From Pseudacidobacterium ailaaui (GTDB lineage Bacteria > Acidobacteriota > Terriglobia > Terriglobales > Acidobacteriaceae): a stretch of 64,000 nucleotides of DNA. The DNA lies in contig NZ_JIAL01000001.1 in NCBI RefSeq assembly GCF_000688455.1, positions 2,139,001 through 2,203,000 on the forward strand, read 5' to 3'. This document shows, piece after piece, positions 8,084-17,338 of this stretch (position 1 is its first letter; the number at the start of each line of letters is the position of its first letter). The notes beneath the pieces were generated by a model. It was not told where the DNA came from. It worked only from the letters and a program-made list of their open reading frames with translations, and ran no database searches. The translations under genes and the position numbers were made by a program.

Positions 8084-9376
8084 TCAGCTGCGGTAGACGA
8101 TCCGGCCTTCGCTGATGGTGAAAACCACTTTTCCTGTAAGGGTCCACCCATCAAAAGGTGTGTTTTTTGACTTCGATTTTGTATCGGACGCGCGGAAGGT
8201 CCACTGCTTTTTTGGATCAAAGATGATCACATCAGCAAAGGACCCAACAACCAGACTGCCGCGCCCTTTGAGGTTCAGGAGGCCAGCCGGTTGGGTGCTC
8301 AGAAGGGCGAGTACGCGCGAGAGCGGAAGCTTGTGCTTCTGGTGAAGAAAAGCGATCGTCAGGCCCAGGGCGGTTTCAAGGCCGGTGATGCCATTGGGGG
8401 CACGCTCGAATTCCTGTTCTTTCTCATGCGCAGCATGAGGAGCATGGTCGGTGGCTATGGCATCTACGGTGCCTTCAATGATGCCTTCGAGCATCGCCTG
8501 GCGGTCAGCTTCGGAGCGCAGGGGTGGATTCATCTTCGCATGCGTGTTGTACTCACCGACTGCTTCTTCATTCAGCACAAAGTGATGTGGCGCGACTTCG
8601 CAGGTAACGTGCAGGCCGTTGCGGCGGGCACGGCGCACGGCATCGAGGGCGCGGGCCGTGGAAAGATGGGCAACATGCAGGTGTGGCCGCGCATCCTTCA
8701 GTTCCGCAACCAGCCGAATGTCGCGCTCGACCAGGCCAAACTCGGCCTCGGCGGGCATCCCACGCAGCCCCAGCCGGAACGCCAGGGCACCGGCATTCAT
8801 GGAGCAGCCTCCGGTCATGCGGGTGTCTTCGGCATGCTGGATGACGGGCAGTCCAGCGCGTGCGGCAGCTGCAAGTGCCTGGCGCATGATGGAGTCACCA
8901 AGAATTGGTTTGCCGTCATCGGTTACGGCCACAGCGCCCGCCCCCTTGAGTGCACCATATTCGGTCAGGGCCTCGCCCATGCTTCCGCGTGTAGCGGCTG
9001 CGATGGGGAAGACGCGAATCTGGGCACCGCGTTCGGGGGCCTGCATCCAGCGGGTGATTTCCGGCGAGTCATTTACGGGCGTCGTGTTGGGCATGGCGCA
9101 GACGCTGGTGAAGCCACCGGCGGCTGCCGCCGTGGTGCCTGAAGCGATGGTCTCCTTATATCCCTGCCCTGGTTCGCGCAAATGGACGTGAATGTCGACG
9201 AGTCCGGGCGCAACCGTCAGCCCTTTGGCAGAGATGATCTCTGCGCCTTCCTGTTTCAGCTTGCCCGGAGCTTCTACGGCGGCCACGCGGCCATCCTTCA
9301 GCAGAAGGTCGCGCGGGGAGTCCACGCCCGAAGAGGGATCAATCAGATGGCCTCCACGGATGAGAATTGGTTTCAT
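8084..9376 (-). CDS. pyrC: Dihydroorotase
   Basis: A 430-residue type I dihydroorotase, the third step of pyrimidine synthesis (carbamoyl-aspartate to dihydroorotate). Metal-binding signatures are VDIHVHLREPGQGYKET near residue 61, IQHAEDTRM, HVAHLST and ATDHAPHAAHEKEQEFE near 309. The PNGITGLETA segment is typical of the family. The start overlaps the pyrB stop by 4 bases (ATGA), so the two are translationally coupled. It is the last gene of pyrR-pyrB-pyrC. Confidence 0.97.
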   Translation of the reverse strand: MKPILIRGGHLIDPSSGVDSPRDLLLKDGRVAAVEAPGKLKQEGAEIISAKGLTVAPGLVDIHVHLREPGQGYKETIASGTTAAAAGGFTSVCAMPNTTPVNDSPEITRWMQAPERGAQIRVFPIAAATRGSMGEALTEYGALKGAGAVAVTDDGKPILGDSIMRQALAAAARAGLPVIQHAEDTRMTGGCSMNAGALAFRLGLRGMPAEAEFGLVERDIRLVAELKDARPHLHVAHLSTARALDAVRRARRNGLHVTCEVAPHHFVLNEEAVGEYNTHAKMNPPLRSEADRQAMLEGIIEGTVDAIATDHAPHAAHEKEQEFERAPNGITGLETALGLTIAFLHQKHKLPLSRVLALLSTQPAGLLNLKGRGSLVVGSFADVIIFDPKKQWTFRASDTKSKSKNTPFDGWTLTGKVVFTISEGRIVYRS

Positions 9377-10413
9377 CGCGATGCTTTTCCTTTGCTTGTG
9401 AGCGCGCGCACCAGCAGCGCCATGCGGATGGCGACCCCGTTCCGCACCTGTTCGGCGATCGCGGACTGCGGGCCATCGGCCACTTCGCTTGTAATTTCGA
9501 GTCCGCGGATGATGGGACCGGGGTGCAGGATGAGTGCTTTCGGAGCATAGGCAGCCATGCGCCCGGAATCTGCCTGATAGCGCAGCTTGTATTCTTCAAG
9601 GTCGAGGTTCAGTCCAGCCAGCCGCTCGGCCTGGATGCGCAGCATCATGACCACCTGCGACTGTTTTAGCGCTTTTTCAAAATCACGCTCAATGGAGATG
9701 CCCGGACCGGCCGCGGCAGCAGTGTCCGGAAGGAGGGCCGATGGACCGCAGAGGACCACATGTGCTCCCAGGCGCGGCAGCAGAAGCATATTGGAGCGGG
9801 CCACCCGGCTATGAAAGATGTCTCCGCAGATGGTGACCGTCAGGCCCTTCAGCGTAGCGGGAGAAAGCGGACCAGAGGCCTTTGCACCAAGGAGATGGGG
9901 GAGATGGGCCAGAATGGTTCGCAGGTCAAGGAGCGCCTGCGAGGGGTGCTCATGCATTCCGTCTCCTGCATTCAGAACAGGCAATCCGGTGGCGCGCGAG
10001 AGCACATAGGGCGCGCCGGAGTTGGGATGCCGCAGGATAATGCATTCGGCCCCAAGCGCCCGCAGGGTGATGCCGGTATCTTTGAGCGATTCGCCCTTTT
10101 CAATGCTCGAAGAAAGTGCACTGACCAGAACGGTGTCCGCTCCAAGCTGTTTGGCCGCCAGCTCAAAGGAGGTGCGCGTGCGGGTACTCGACTCGTAAAA
10201 CAGCAAAGAGACGCGACGTTTGAAAAGCCGCTGCATCCGCTTGGAGGGGTCCTCTTTTTCAAGAACAGAGGCGAGCTTCAGGATGCTGCTGACCTCTTCA
10301 AGGGGCAGGTCCGTAACAGAAAGAAGGGAGCCCGGGTGATGGGAAGTGTTTTGTTCCTGGTCAGGCAGAGGTGTCTTGCGCGGCGTCGCTTTTGATTTCG
10401 GCATGAGTTGCAA
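9373..10413 (-). CDS. pyrB: Aspartate carbamoyltransferase catalytic subunit
   Basis: A 346-residue catalytic subunit that joins carbamoyl phosphate and aspartate. The carbamoyl-phosphate-binding motif SSTRTRTSFE (near residue 75) and HPSQALLDLRTI (near 157) are clear, as are ICGDIFHSRVARSN and the C-terminal LHPGPIIRG. About 30 extra N-terminal residues precede the core. It is preceded by pyrR and overlaps pyrC. No pyrI regulatory gene is present, as in many bacteria that use PyrR control. Confidence 0.97.
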   Translation of the reverse strand: MQLMPKSKATPRKTPLPDQEQNTSHHPGSLLSVTDLPLEEVSSILKLASVLEKEDPSKRMQRLFKRRVSLLFYESSTRTRTSFELAAKQLGADTVLVSALSSSIEKGESLKDTGITLRALGAECIILRHPNSGAPYVLSRATGLPVLNAGDGMHEHPSQALLDLRTILAHLPHLLGAKASGPLSPATLKGLTVTICGDIFHSRVARSNMLLLPRLGAHVVLCGPSALLPDTAAAAGPGISIERDFEKALKQSQVVMMLRIQAERLAGLNLDLEEYKLRYQADSGRMAAYAPKALILHPGPIIRGLEITSEVADGPQSAIAEQVRNGVAIRMALLVRALTSKGKASR

Positions 10414-10515
10414 TCAGAAACTTTAAGAGATCTTGGCTGCACATTACGGAAGACCCCTCGGTCCTTCAAGCGGAAGAGCCGAAGGTCCTGACAGGAGACG
10501 ACACCGTGGACCGTT
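10414..10515 (-). promoter_or_regulatory. pyrR-pyrB intergenic leader with imperfect hairpin
   Basis: The 102-base gap on the leftward transcript contains GGACCTTC and GAAGGACC, able to pair with one mismatch around a 13-base loop. This is where PyrR-binding attenuators often sit in pyr operons. I cannot see the conserved PyrR-binding loop sequence or a terminator T-tract, so a regulatory role is conjecture. Confidence 0.25.
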
Positions 10516-11091
10516 TTAGTCCAGGCGTTCCACCAGCACCACCTGCTCGTCATTGTCCACTTCGCGCAGCTTCACTTCCACAATTTCGCGGTCCGTAGTC
10601 TGGATGGTCCTGCCGACGAAGCTGGCTTCAATCGGAAGCTCGCGGTGCCCGCGGTCAATCAGCACCAGGAGCTGGACCCGGCGCGGGCGACCGTGGTCAA
10701 AGAGGGCATCCATTGCGGCCCGCACGGTGCGGCCGGTATAAAGCACGTCGTCCACCAGCACCACATTGCGTCCGTTAACGTCAAAACCAAGGTCCCCTGG
10801 ATTCACCACGGGCCGGACATCTTTGGTGGAAAGGTCGTCGCGGTAGAAGCTGATATCGAGTACGCCCACATCGACCGGCTGTTTTTCAATTTGGCCAATG
10901 AGCGTACCCAGGCGCTGGGCCAGCGGGACGCCGCGGCGCTTGACGCCAACCAGACCGAGGTTTTCACTCCCGTTGTTCTTTTCGATGATTTCGTGGGCAA
11001 GCCGCACCAGAGTCCGTTCGATTTCAGACGCGGACAGGATACGGCCCTTCTCCCGCAGCACGGGTGTTTGGCTTGTTTGTGGTCCTGACAT
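10516..11091 (-). CDS. pyrR: PyrR bifunctional pyr operon regulator / uracil phosphoribosyltransferase
   Basis: A 191-residue PyrR from the ATG at 11091. A longer frame reaches 11163, but its extra residues run into the upstream gene and do not look like PyrR. The PRPP-binding motif VVLVDDVLYTGRTVRAA lies near residues 110-126, preceded by GVKRRGVPLAQRL and LDISFYRDDLS, which are PyrR-specific. In Bacillus it binds pyr mRNA leaders in response to UMP/UTP and has uracil phosphoribosyltransferase activity. It heads pyrR-pyrB-pyrC here, consistent with that role. A weak AAGAG precedes the start. Confidence 0.93.
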   Translation of the reverse strand: MSGPQTSQTPVLREKGRILSASEIERTLVRLAHEIIEKNNGSENLGLVGVKRRGVPLAQRLGTLIGQIEKQPVDVGVLDISFYRDDLSTKDVRPVVNPGDLGFDVNGRNVVLVDDVLYTGRTVRAAMDALFDHGRPRRVQLLVLIDRGHRELPIEASFVGRTIQTTDREIVEVKLREVDNDEQVVLVERLD

Positions 11092-11159
11092 AGGGGCTCT
11101 TGCCGATGATACGCAGAAGCGGCCATGTGGAGCAAGAGAGGGCTGCGCGCGGCGGCCAA

Positions 11160-11827
11160 TCATTCATTTGGGGACAACCGCTGCCGCGCCCCCATCATGC
11201 GCGCACCCAGCACTCCTCCTATGGCAGAGAAGGCAATCATCATGATTGCGGCAAACGAAGACATCATCAACACCATGGCGGCGTGTCCGTCGGGAGAGAG
11301 CCAAAAGTGCAGAAACCAGGGAATCTGCTGGGCTGCGTCAGGGTTCTGGCGGGCCATCTGCTCGGTCATCTGCTGGGTCATGGTGTTCAGGCGCTGGTCA
11401 ATGCGTGCTCCGTGGTGCAAACCATAACGCTCCAGTACCATGCCAACCCCGTCAATCAGGCTTGCGCTGAACGCGGAAAGCAGTCCGGTCAACATACCAA
11501 TCCGCCAACCCGTACCGCTGTTCATTGCATCCATGGTTTTTTTGCGGTACAGTGCAACGGTGCAAAAGCCTCCGGCCAGCAGCCAGAGGATCCCGAAATC
11601 CCAAAGAGAGCTGAGCAGGCCGACAGGAAGCGCCAGCATCAGAGCGGCCTGCACTGCCGGCCGCCATTCAATGTTTTGGGTGGCGCGGGCAGGGATGCCT
11701 GCCATTTGCGTACGGTAAACCGGCTGTTCTTCTCCAATCTCCAGGCGCAACTGGGGGCCCCGCAATGCGGGCAGAAAATTTCAGTGGAGCTGATGGCATT
11801 GCCACATCGGTGACAGACCGGATCCAT
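11160..11827 (-). pseudogene. Zinc-ribbon membrane protein interrupted by a frameshift
   Basis: Two overlapping leftward frames make one protein. From 11827 the first frame gives MDPVCHRCGNAISS and then IFCPHCGAP, a four-Cys zinc ribbon. In the next frame the protein continues PQLRLEIGEEQPVY and then about 180 residues with several membrane segments. The join lies at GGGGCCCCC (minus strand; complementary positions about 11755-11763). One extra C there would give the smooth CPHCGAPQLRLE typical of zinc-ribbon membrane proteins. It may be a sequencing or assembly error, a genuine inactivating shift, or frameshifting during translation. The downstream half alone could start at 11765. Function is unknown; it lies just upstream of pyrR. 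Confidence 0.6.
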
Positions 11828-11879
11828 AATTCGACCCTATCGCACTGGCCGAGGGAATGGCAATGTGGAGGAGGAAAAC

Positions 11880-12461
11880 TTACTGGCTCTGCGCCGTGCC
11901 CTCTTCGTTCTCGGGAAGTTCCAGCTCCACAAGTGTGAATCGGGTTTTGCCGCCCTGTTCTTCCAGGTCCACGATGTGCTGGTGGTTTTTGGACCCGGCG
12001 CGGAGGCTTAGCCCACTTTCGCTGTGGTGAATGCCTTCCTGGCCGTGTCCGCGGCATGTGAGTCCGTCGCGCGTGGCAATCGGCGTGCCTACCGGAGAGT
12101 CTCCCTTGCACTCGATCACGTCACCGAAGCGCCCCAGGGCCTTGCGATAATAGGCCAGTACTTTGTCCTGGGCATCGGGCGTTTGATAGGGCACGGCTTT
12201 CACGCGCAGCTGCCATTTTCCAAAACCCATTTGCACATCAGCAGAGTTATTCTCGGAATCCGATACTGCCTCGGCCCCTGGATAAACCGGCAAGCCGACA
12301 TCGGCCGCCGTGATTTCATTGGTACGAACATGCAGGCCGCCAACCGGCGTTTCAATCTTTACCGTTTTGTCTTCACCGTTTTTCGTTTTGTCCACTTGAA
12401 CGCGGCATCCGGTTGCAGCGACTACCGCCATGGCCAAAGCAGACAGGGCCCGCTTTTTCAT
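11880..12461 (-). CDS. Predicted lipoprotein of unknown function
   Basis: A 193-residue protein with a lipoprotein signal peptide: MKKRALSALAMAVVAATGC, with the lipobox Cys at residue 19. The mature part contains VGLPVYPGAE and a segment on a polar helix (DKVLAYYRKALGRFGDVIECKG). Similar VYPGA...YY.KAL arrangements occur in small secreted acidobacterial proteins, but I do not recognise a named family. It is the first gene of a possible run with the zinc-ribbon protein and the pyr genes (53-base gap). Confidence 0.72.
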   Translation of the reverse strand: MKKRALSALAMAVVAATGCRVQVDKTKNGEDKTVKIETPVGGLHVRTNEITAADVGLPVYPGAEAVSDSENNSADVQMGFGKWQLRVKAVPYQTPDAQDKVLAYYRKALGRFGDVIECKGDSPVGTPIATRDGLTCRGHGQEGIHHSESGLSLRAGSKNHQHIVDLEEQGGKTRFTLVELELPENEEGTAQSQ

Positions 12462-12714
12462 GCGACCTCTTCTTTCTCCTCAATGATTGAAGATACGCTG
12501 TGGATACAGGTGATGTTCCCGGGAAGGCATGAGTGCACTACTTTCAGTGCAGGTTTTGTGGAGAGGACCGTGGTTCCAGTCTCTTAAGGCCTTAGGGTGG
12601 CTGCGCCCGCCGGGAGCATGTGGAGAGGAAATGCAGAGAATTTTGGCAACCTAAGCCGCACTGCGTAATCTAAAAGAGAAGCCAAGAGACTGCATTCAAA
12701 GGATTTTTATCGTA

Positions 12715-14178
12715 ATGCGCCATCGAAAGCGGATTGCCTGGGGGATGTGGCTGTTTTGTTCCGCGATTCCAGGACTTGTTGCCCAGAGCAATCCGTACAG
12801 CTCTGCAGCCAACCCTTACTACGGGAGCGTCCAGTCTGTTCCCTACACCCCAGAGACGAGGCAGCTTTCACTTGACGATGCCATTCGGATGGGGATCGAG
12901 AACAATCTGGCTTTAACGCTGGCACGCGAGAGCCAGAAGGCGGCTGAGGCGCAGACCGCACAAACGCTGAATGTCCTGCTGCCTAACATTTCTGTGAATG
13001 GTGGAACCGGTATTCACCAGTTTAATCTGCAAGCCCAGGGGTTCCGTCCTGGCCTTCTGTCTTCTTTTGCCGCATTGGTGCCTTCCTCTGAAGCGGTCAA
13101 TTTTCCGTTCATCGTGAAAGTGGACATCACGCAGGGGCAGGCTAATCTTTCCCAGACGCTTTTCAACTGGGCAGGGTGGGACCTGTATCAGGCAGCAAAG
13201 GCCAGCGCCCGTTCGGCTTATTACAATGCGCAGTCCTCGCGCGGGCTGGTTGTGCTCCATGTGGGAACGGCCTATCTTCAGGTGCTGGCGGACCAGGCCC
13301 AGCTTGACTATGCAAAATCGCTGCTCCGTTCCAGTGAAACGCTCCTTTATCACGCAGTGGAAGAGCACAAAGCGGGAACTGCAGCCAATCTGGATGAGTT
13401 GCGTGCCCGCGTACAGTACCAGACCCAGCAGCAGAGCGTGACGGCCGCTGAGAACAGACTGGAAAAAGATGAAATTGCTTTGAAGCGGGAAATTGGCATG
13501 GACCCGCGACAAAAAATCCAGCTGACGGAAGCCTCTCCATTCTCTGAGCTGGATGTCATCAGCATCGAAGAGGCAAAACGAGAAGCCTATGCCAGCCGTC
13601 AGGACTATCAGTCGCTTCTGCAGCAACTGCGTTTTGCTGAAATGGAGCGCAAGGCGGCAACCCATGAACGATTTCCTACGCTGAGCTTTAACGGGAACTA
13701 TGGTGTGACTGGTATTTCTGGCGGCCCTTATCACGGGACCTTCGCCGCTGTGGCTTCACTCAATATACCGGTCTTTCAGGAGGCGAAATTCCGAGGAGAC
13801 CGCGACCTGACCGAAGCGCAGCTGAGCAGTATCCGCTCCCAGCTTGCGGACCTGCGCAACAAGATTGACCAGCAGTTACGCGACAGCCTGCTGGACCTTC
13901 AGTCCACGGCCGATCTGGTGCGTGTGGCCCGCAGCAATGTTGATCTGGCCACGACGGCGCTGCAGCAGACAATGGACCGTTTTCAGGCCGGGGTGGATGA
14001 CAGCCTACCCGTCGTAGATGCACAGGCCACTCTTGCGCAGGCCCAGGCACAATACGTAGACAGTGTGCGACAGTTTAATCTGGCCAAGCTGGGGCTGGCC
14101 CGTAATCTTGGCATCATCGACACGCAGTATAAGGCCTATCTGCAGGGCGGGGCGCCGGCAGGTATCAAACGCCCCTGA
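12715..14178 (+). CDS. TolC-family outer membrane efflux protein
   Basis: A 487-residue outer-membrane factor with a signal peptide (cleavage near AQSNP, residue 24) followed by the duplicated helical repeat of TolC proteins. LSLDDAIRMGIENNLAL opens the first repeat. AGTAANLDELRARVQYQTQQQ, and later AGVDDSLPVVDAQATLAQAQAQY, are the paired helix-hairpin motifs. AAGGA precedes the start. No inner-membrane pump or fusion protein is adjacent. A paralogue at 39779-41215 shares the same motifs and does have a fusion-protein partner. Confidence 0.9.
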   Translation: MRHRKRIAWGMWLFCSAIPGLVAQSNPYSSAANPYYGSVQSVPYTPETRQLSLDDAIRMGIENNLALTLARESQKAAEAQTAQTLNVLLPNISVNGGTGIHQFNLQAQGFRPGLLSSFAALVPSSEAVNFPFIVKVDITQGQANLSQTLFNWAGWDLYQAAKASARSAYYNAQSSRGLVVLHVGTAYLQVLADQAQLDYAKSLLRSSETLLYHAVEEHKAGTAANLDELRARVQYQTQQQSVTAAENRLEKDEIALKREIGMDPRQKIQLTEASPFSELDVISIEEAKREAYASRQDYQSLLQQLRFAEMERKAATHERFPTLSFNGNYGVTGISGGPYHGTFAAVASLNIPVFQEAKFRGDRDLTEAQLSSIRSQLADLRNKIDQQLRDSLLDLQSTADLVRVARSNVDLATTALQQTMDRFQAGVDDSLPVVDAQATLAQAQAQYVDSVRQFNLAKLGLARNLGIIDTQYKAYLQGGAPAGIKRP

Positions 14179-14196
14179 ATGGTTTGGTGGCTTGGT

Positions 14197-16080
14197 TCAG
14201 GAGCCGGATTCCTGGACGGATTTTTTCAAATACCACGGAATGTTAATCACGATAATCCTCTGATTGCCCTTTACCAGCAGGATCAGCTTGAGCAAGTTGG
14301 CGCGCTGGTTATGGAGCAGGTTTTCCCACCAGTGCTGTACCACCAGTTCCGGCACCAGGACTGCAATCTGACGGTCAGGATATTTCTTTTCCTGGGCAAG
14401 CACATGTTCGACCAGGGGCTGGACAAAAAAGCGATAGGGGGACTTGATGGTAATCAGTTCAGGGGCCGGGAGTCCCGCCTGTTGGACCGGCTTCAAAACC
14501 TTATCATTCCAGACCTCGCAGATACTGTCTTCGTCATCGCCACAATCCACGTGCACCACTTCTACCTCTGGCGACATCATCAGCGCGAAGCGCAGGCCTT
14601 TTTCGCTGATGCGGTTCCATTTGTCTACCGGAAGAATGACGCGTGGAGGGCGTAGCCCCTCAACCACCAGGCTGCCGGGTTCGGCTGTTTCCTGTTGCAC
14701 GCGCAGGTAATGTCTGTGCACGGCACGCATGATGAGAATCAACAAAGGCACGAGAAGGGCGGTGACCCACGCTCCCTCGGCGAACTTTGCTACCAGCACT
14801 ACCAAGAGGGTAAGACCGGTTGCGGCTGCCCCGATACCGTTGACGATCATGCGTCCTTTTGCATGGCCCTGCCTGCGCCAGTGCATGACCATTCCTGCCT
14901 GAGAGAGAGTAAAGGCCAGAAATGCGCCAATGGCATACAAGGGGATCAGCCGGTCTGTGACTCCTCCAAACAGAACCAGGAGCGCGGCGGTGAAGAAAAC
15001 CAGGGCGATCACTCCATGCGAATAGAGCAGTCTGCGCCCACGCAGGATGAAGACATGGGGGAGATAATTTCGCAGGGCAATGGCCCGCGCCAGGCGTGGG
15101 AAATCTGCAAAAGCCGTGTTGGCGGAAAGGGCCAGGACCAGCAGGATCGAACCGATGGTCACGTAATAAAAGACACCTTTGCCCGCCACGGCGGCCGTCA
15201 GTTGAGACAGCACGCTTTGATATCCCGGGCCCGCTGGAGGTGTGGCCCCGATGCCATAGGCCCGGCAAAGCAGCGCGATGCCGGCCAGAAGGAGAATCAG
15301 CAATGCGATGATGATGGTGAGTGTGAGCTTTGCGTTTTTTGTGCGCGGATTACGGAAAGCCATGACGCCATTGCTTACCGCCTCCACCCCGGTCATTGCA
15401 GTACAGCCGCTGGAGAAGACCTTCAGAAGGAGCCAGAGAGTCAGAGAGGCCGTGGCTTGAGGTAGCCGGGGAGGCGCGACCACAGGGCGGGGATGCCCCC
15501 CCTGGGCCAGCGCATGAATGCCACCGAGGACGATCACAGCCAGCAGAGTGAGAACGAAGGCGCAGGTGGGCAGCATAAAGGCAACACCCGTGTCCCGGAC
15601 TCCACGAAGATTGATGATCGTCAGCAGGGCGAGGATACCAAGGCAGAGCGCCAGTATATGCGGTTGCAGGCTGGGGACCGCGGACACCAGGGCGCCGACT
15701 CCGGCAGAAATGCCTACGGCTGCGGTCAGAATGTAGTCAATCATCAGGGCCGCTGCGGCGAGCAGGCCGGCGCTTTCTCCCAGGTTTTCTGTAGCAACGG
15801 TATAAGACCCGCCGCCCTGAGGATAGGCCTCGATCGTCTGCCGGTAGGAGAAATACACAATGATCAGCAGCGCAATAATGGCGAGGCTGACCGGAACGAT
15901 ATAGTGCACGCCGGCCACTCCCAAAGGAATCAGCAAGGTGAGCGCCGCTTCGGGTCCATAAGCTGCCGAGCTGAGCGCGTCCAGCCCGAAGATCGGGATT
16001 CCGGCCGCGGGGCCAATTTGTTCCGCGCGTTCTTCTGAGGTTGCCAGAGGGCGTCCAAAAAGAAGGTCAAAGGTCCTCAT
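14197..16080 (-). CDS. KimA-like APC-superfamily potassium importer
   Basis: A 627-residue protein with about 12 membrane segments and a cytoplasmic C-terminal domain of about 160 residues. The N-terminal core closely follows the Bacillus KimA (YdaO) pattern: DALSSAAYGPEAAL near residue 35, YPQGGGSYTVATENLGE near 86, FSSGCTAMTGVEAVSNG near 223 and LIPLYAIGAFLAFTLSQ near 375. KimA is a proton-coupled high-affinity K+ importer regulated by cyclic di-AMP. The substrate here is inferred from those motifs; an amino-acid permease of the same superfamily is the alternative. It ends 18 bases from the convergent TolC-like gene. Confidence 0.82.
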   Translation of the reverse strand: MRTFDLLFGRPLATSEERAEQIGPAAGIPIFGLDALSSAAYGPEAALTLLIPLGVAGVHYIVPVSLAIIALLIIVYFSYRQTIEAYPQGGGSYTVATENLGESAGLLAAAALMIDYILTAAVGISAGVGALVSAVPSLQPHILALCLGILALLTIINLRGVRDTGVAFMLPTCAFVLTLLAVIVLGGIHALAQGGHPRPVVAPPRLPQATASLTLWLLLKVFSSGCTAMTGVEAVSNGVMAFRNPRTKNAKLTLTIIIALLILLLAGIALLCRAYGIGATPPAGPGYQSVLSQLTAAVAGKGVFYYVTIGSILLVLALSANTAFADFPRLARAIALRNYLPHVFILRGRRLLYSHGVIALVFFTAALLVLFGGVTDRLIPLYAIGAFLAFTLSQAGMVMHWRRQGHAKGRMIVNGIGAAATGLTLLVVLVAKFAEGAWVTALLVPLLILIMRAVHRHYLRVQQETAEPGSLVVEGLRPPRVILPVDKWNRISEKGLRFALMMSPEVEVVHVDCGDDEDSICEVWNDKVLKPVQQAGLPAPELITIKSPYRFFVQPLVEHVLAQEKKYPDRQIAVLVPELVVQHWWENLLHNQRANLLKLILLVKGNQRIIVINIPWYLKKSVQESGS

Positions 16081-16157
16081 AAAGACGAAACTATCGTATC
16101 CGTTTGAAAGAAAGATTGAGAGAAAAGCATGATGCTCTCAGCACATGAGATGCTGGT

Positions 16158-17294
16158 TCAGGCCGGAATTCTGCGCCGGATCCATGACTGTGCTGGTCGC
16201 TCGATGAATTTCATCGTCAAAAGGGCCGCTGCAATCAGGAGCAGATAGCTGATCCAGGGATCAAACATCTCCATGTGCGTATTTCTGAGGACATTGGATT
16301 TGTGGATGATCTCCCACAGATTGAAATGCAGGATGTAAAGGCAGTAGCTCGCCTGTCCTACGGCAACAAATGGGGCGAAACCAAAGAAGCGGGCCAGGAA
16401 ATTTGTTCCCGCCAAACCGAGGATGGCCAGAGCAAAGAGCGGCATCAATAGGCCGTCATGCATCATGGCATAGGGCATGTGGTCGCCGTAATAAAGGACG
16501 GCATACAATCCGGCGATTCCAACCAGACCAAGCCACAGACGGGCCCGCGAGTCACGCGCAATGAGCGCATCCACGTCCGCCAATACGATTCCAAACAAAA
16601 ACGATGGGACATGTGGCGGAGGAGAGAATTTGAGGGCCCGGATCCAAAAACCATCGGTGTAGCGGCCGGGGTGCGGACCATCCGGGTGGAAAATTGTGTA
16701 GAGTGCCGGCAGCAGCATCCCCGCCATCCATAAAAGCGCCAACATTCCTAAGAGGCCGCGCCAGTGCTTTGGCCTGCGCCAGACAACCACTGCGGGAAAG
16801 ATGAGATAGAAGAACGCTTCTGTACACATGGTCCATGCCGGAGTGTTCCAGAACGTTGCCAGCTTCGGGACCCACCCCTGCAGAAGGAAAGGTGTGAGTG
16901 CCGCGCCAAGGGTGAACTCGCCCCGCGTCCGCACATGCCATTCCTCCACCAGCATTCCCACCGACACCAGGAGAGCGAAAAGGTAGACAGGATATAAACG
17001 CGAGAGCCGCGCCAGCCAGAAGTGCTTTGCCTGGAACTGTCCCTGCTGTGCCCGATCACTGTAGTTGTAGGCGAGGATGAACCCGGACATCAACAGAAAG
17101 AAACTCACCGAGGTGTAGCCGTTGTCCACAATCGGCGCAAATGGACCAAACCATTTTGGGTTGGAGAAGTGAAAAAAAACGATATTCAGTGCGGCAAAGG
17201 CCCTCAGGCCGGAGAGTGCTGGCAGCCTCGGCTTGCTGATTTTTCTGGAGGGCTTTTCTGAGGAAAAAGATGGTTGGGTCCTGGCTTCGGGCAT
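16158..17294 (-). CDS. OafA-type membrane acyltransferase (acyltransferase family 3)
   Basis: A 378-residue integral membrane protein from the ATG at 17294. The frame extends upstream to 17444, but that would run into pyrH. About ten membrane helices are present, with the family signatures GLRAFAALNIVFFHFSN near the N-terminus (conserved Arg and His), SVSFFLLMSGFILAYNY, and PAWTMCTEAFFYLIFP in the middle. These enzymes acetylate or acylate sugars of surface polysaccharides or lipids at the periplasmic face. No sugar pathway genes are adjacent; it trails pyrH by 44 bases. Confidence 0.87.
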   Translation of the reverse strand: MPEARTQPSFSSEKPSRKISKPRLPALSGLRAFAALNIVFFHFSNPKWFGPFAPIVDNGYTSVSFFLLMSGFILAYNYSDRAQQGQFQAKHFWLARLSRLYPVYLFALLVSVGMLVEEWHVRTRGEFTLGAALTPFLLQGWVPKLATFWNTPAWTMCTEAFFYLIFPAVVVWRRPKHWRGLLGMLALLWMAGMLLPALYTIFHPDGPHPGRYTDGFWIRALKFSPPPHVPSFLFGIVLADVDALIARDSRARLWLGLVGIAGLYAVLYYGDHMPYAMMHDGLLMPLFALAILGLAGTNFLARFFGFAPFVAVGQASYCLYILHFNLWEIIHKSNVLRNTHMEMFDPWISYLLLIAAALLTMKFIERPAQSWIRRRIPA

Positions 17295-17338
17295 TTCCAG
17301 CACCGCAGCCCGCGTTTCCGCGATGTGCGGTTGTGCGC

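Noticed and set aside
8291-9142. A 283-codon plus-strand frame inside pyrC
   Set aside because: Antisense to pyrC; composition follows the complement of pyrC codons.
11755-11763. A classic X XXY YYZ programmed -1 frameshift site in the zinc-ribbon gene
   Set aside because: The run GGGGCCCCC does not give a matching heptamer in the reading frame with good P-site re-pairing, so sequencing error or mutation is more likely.
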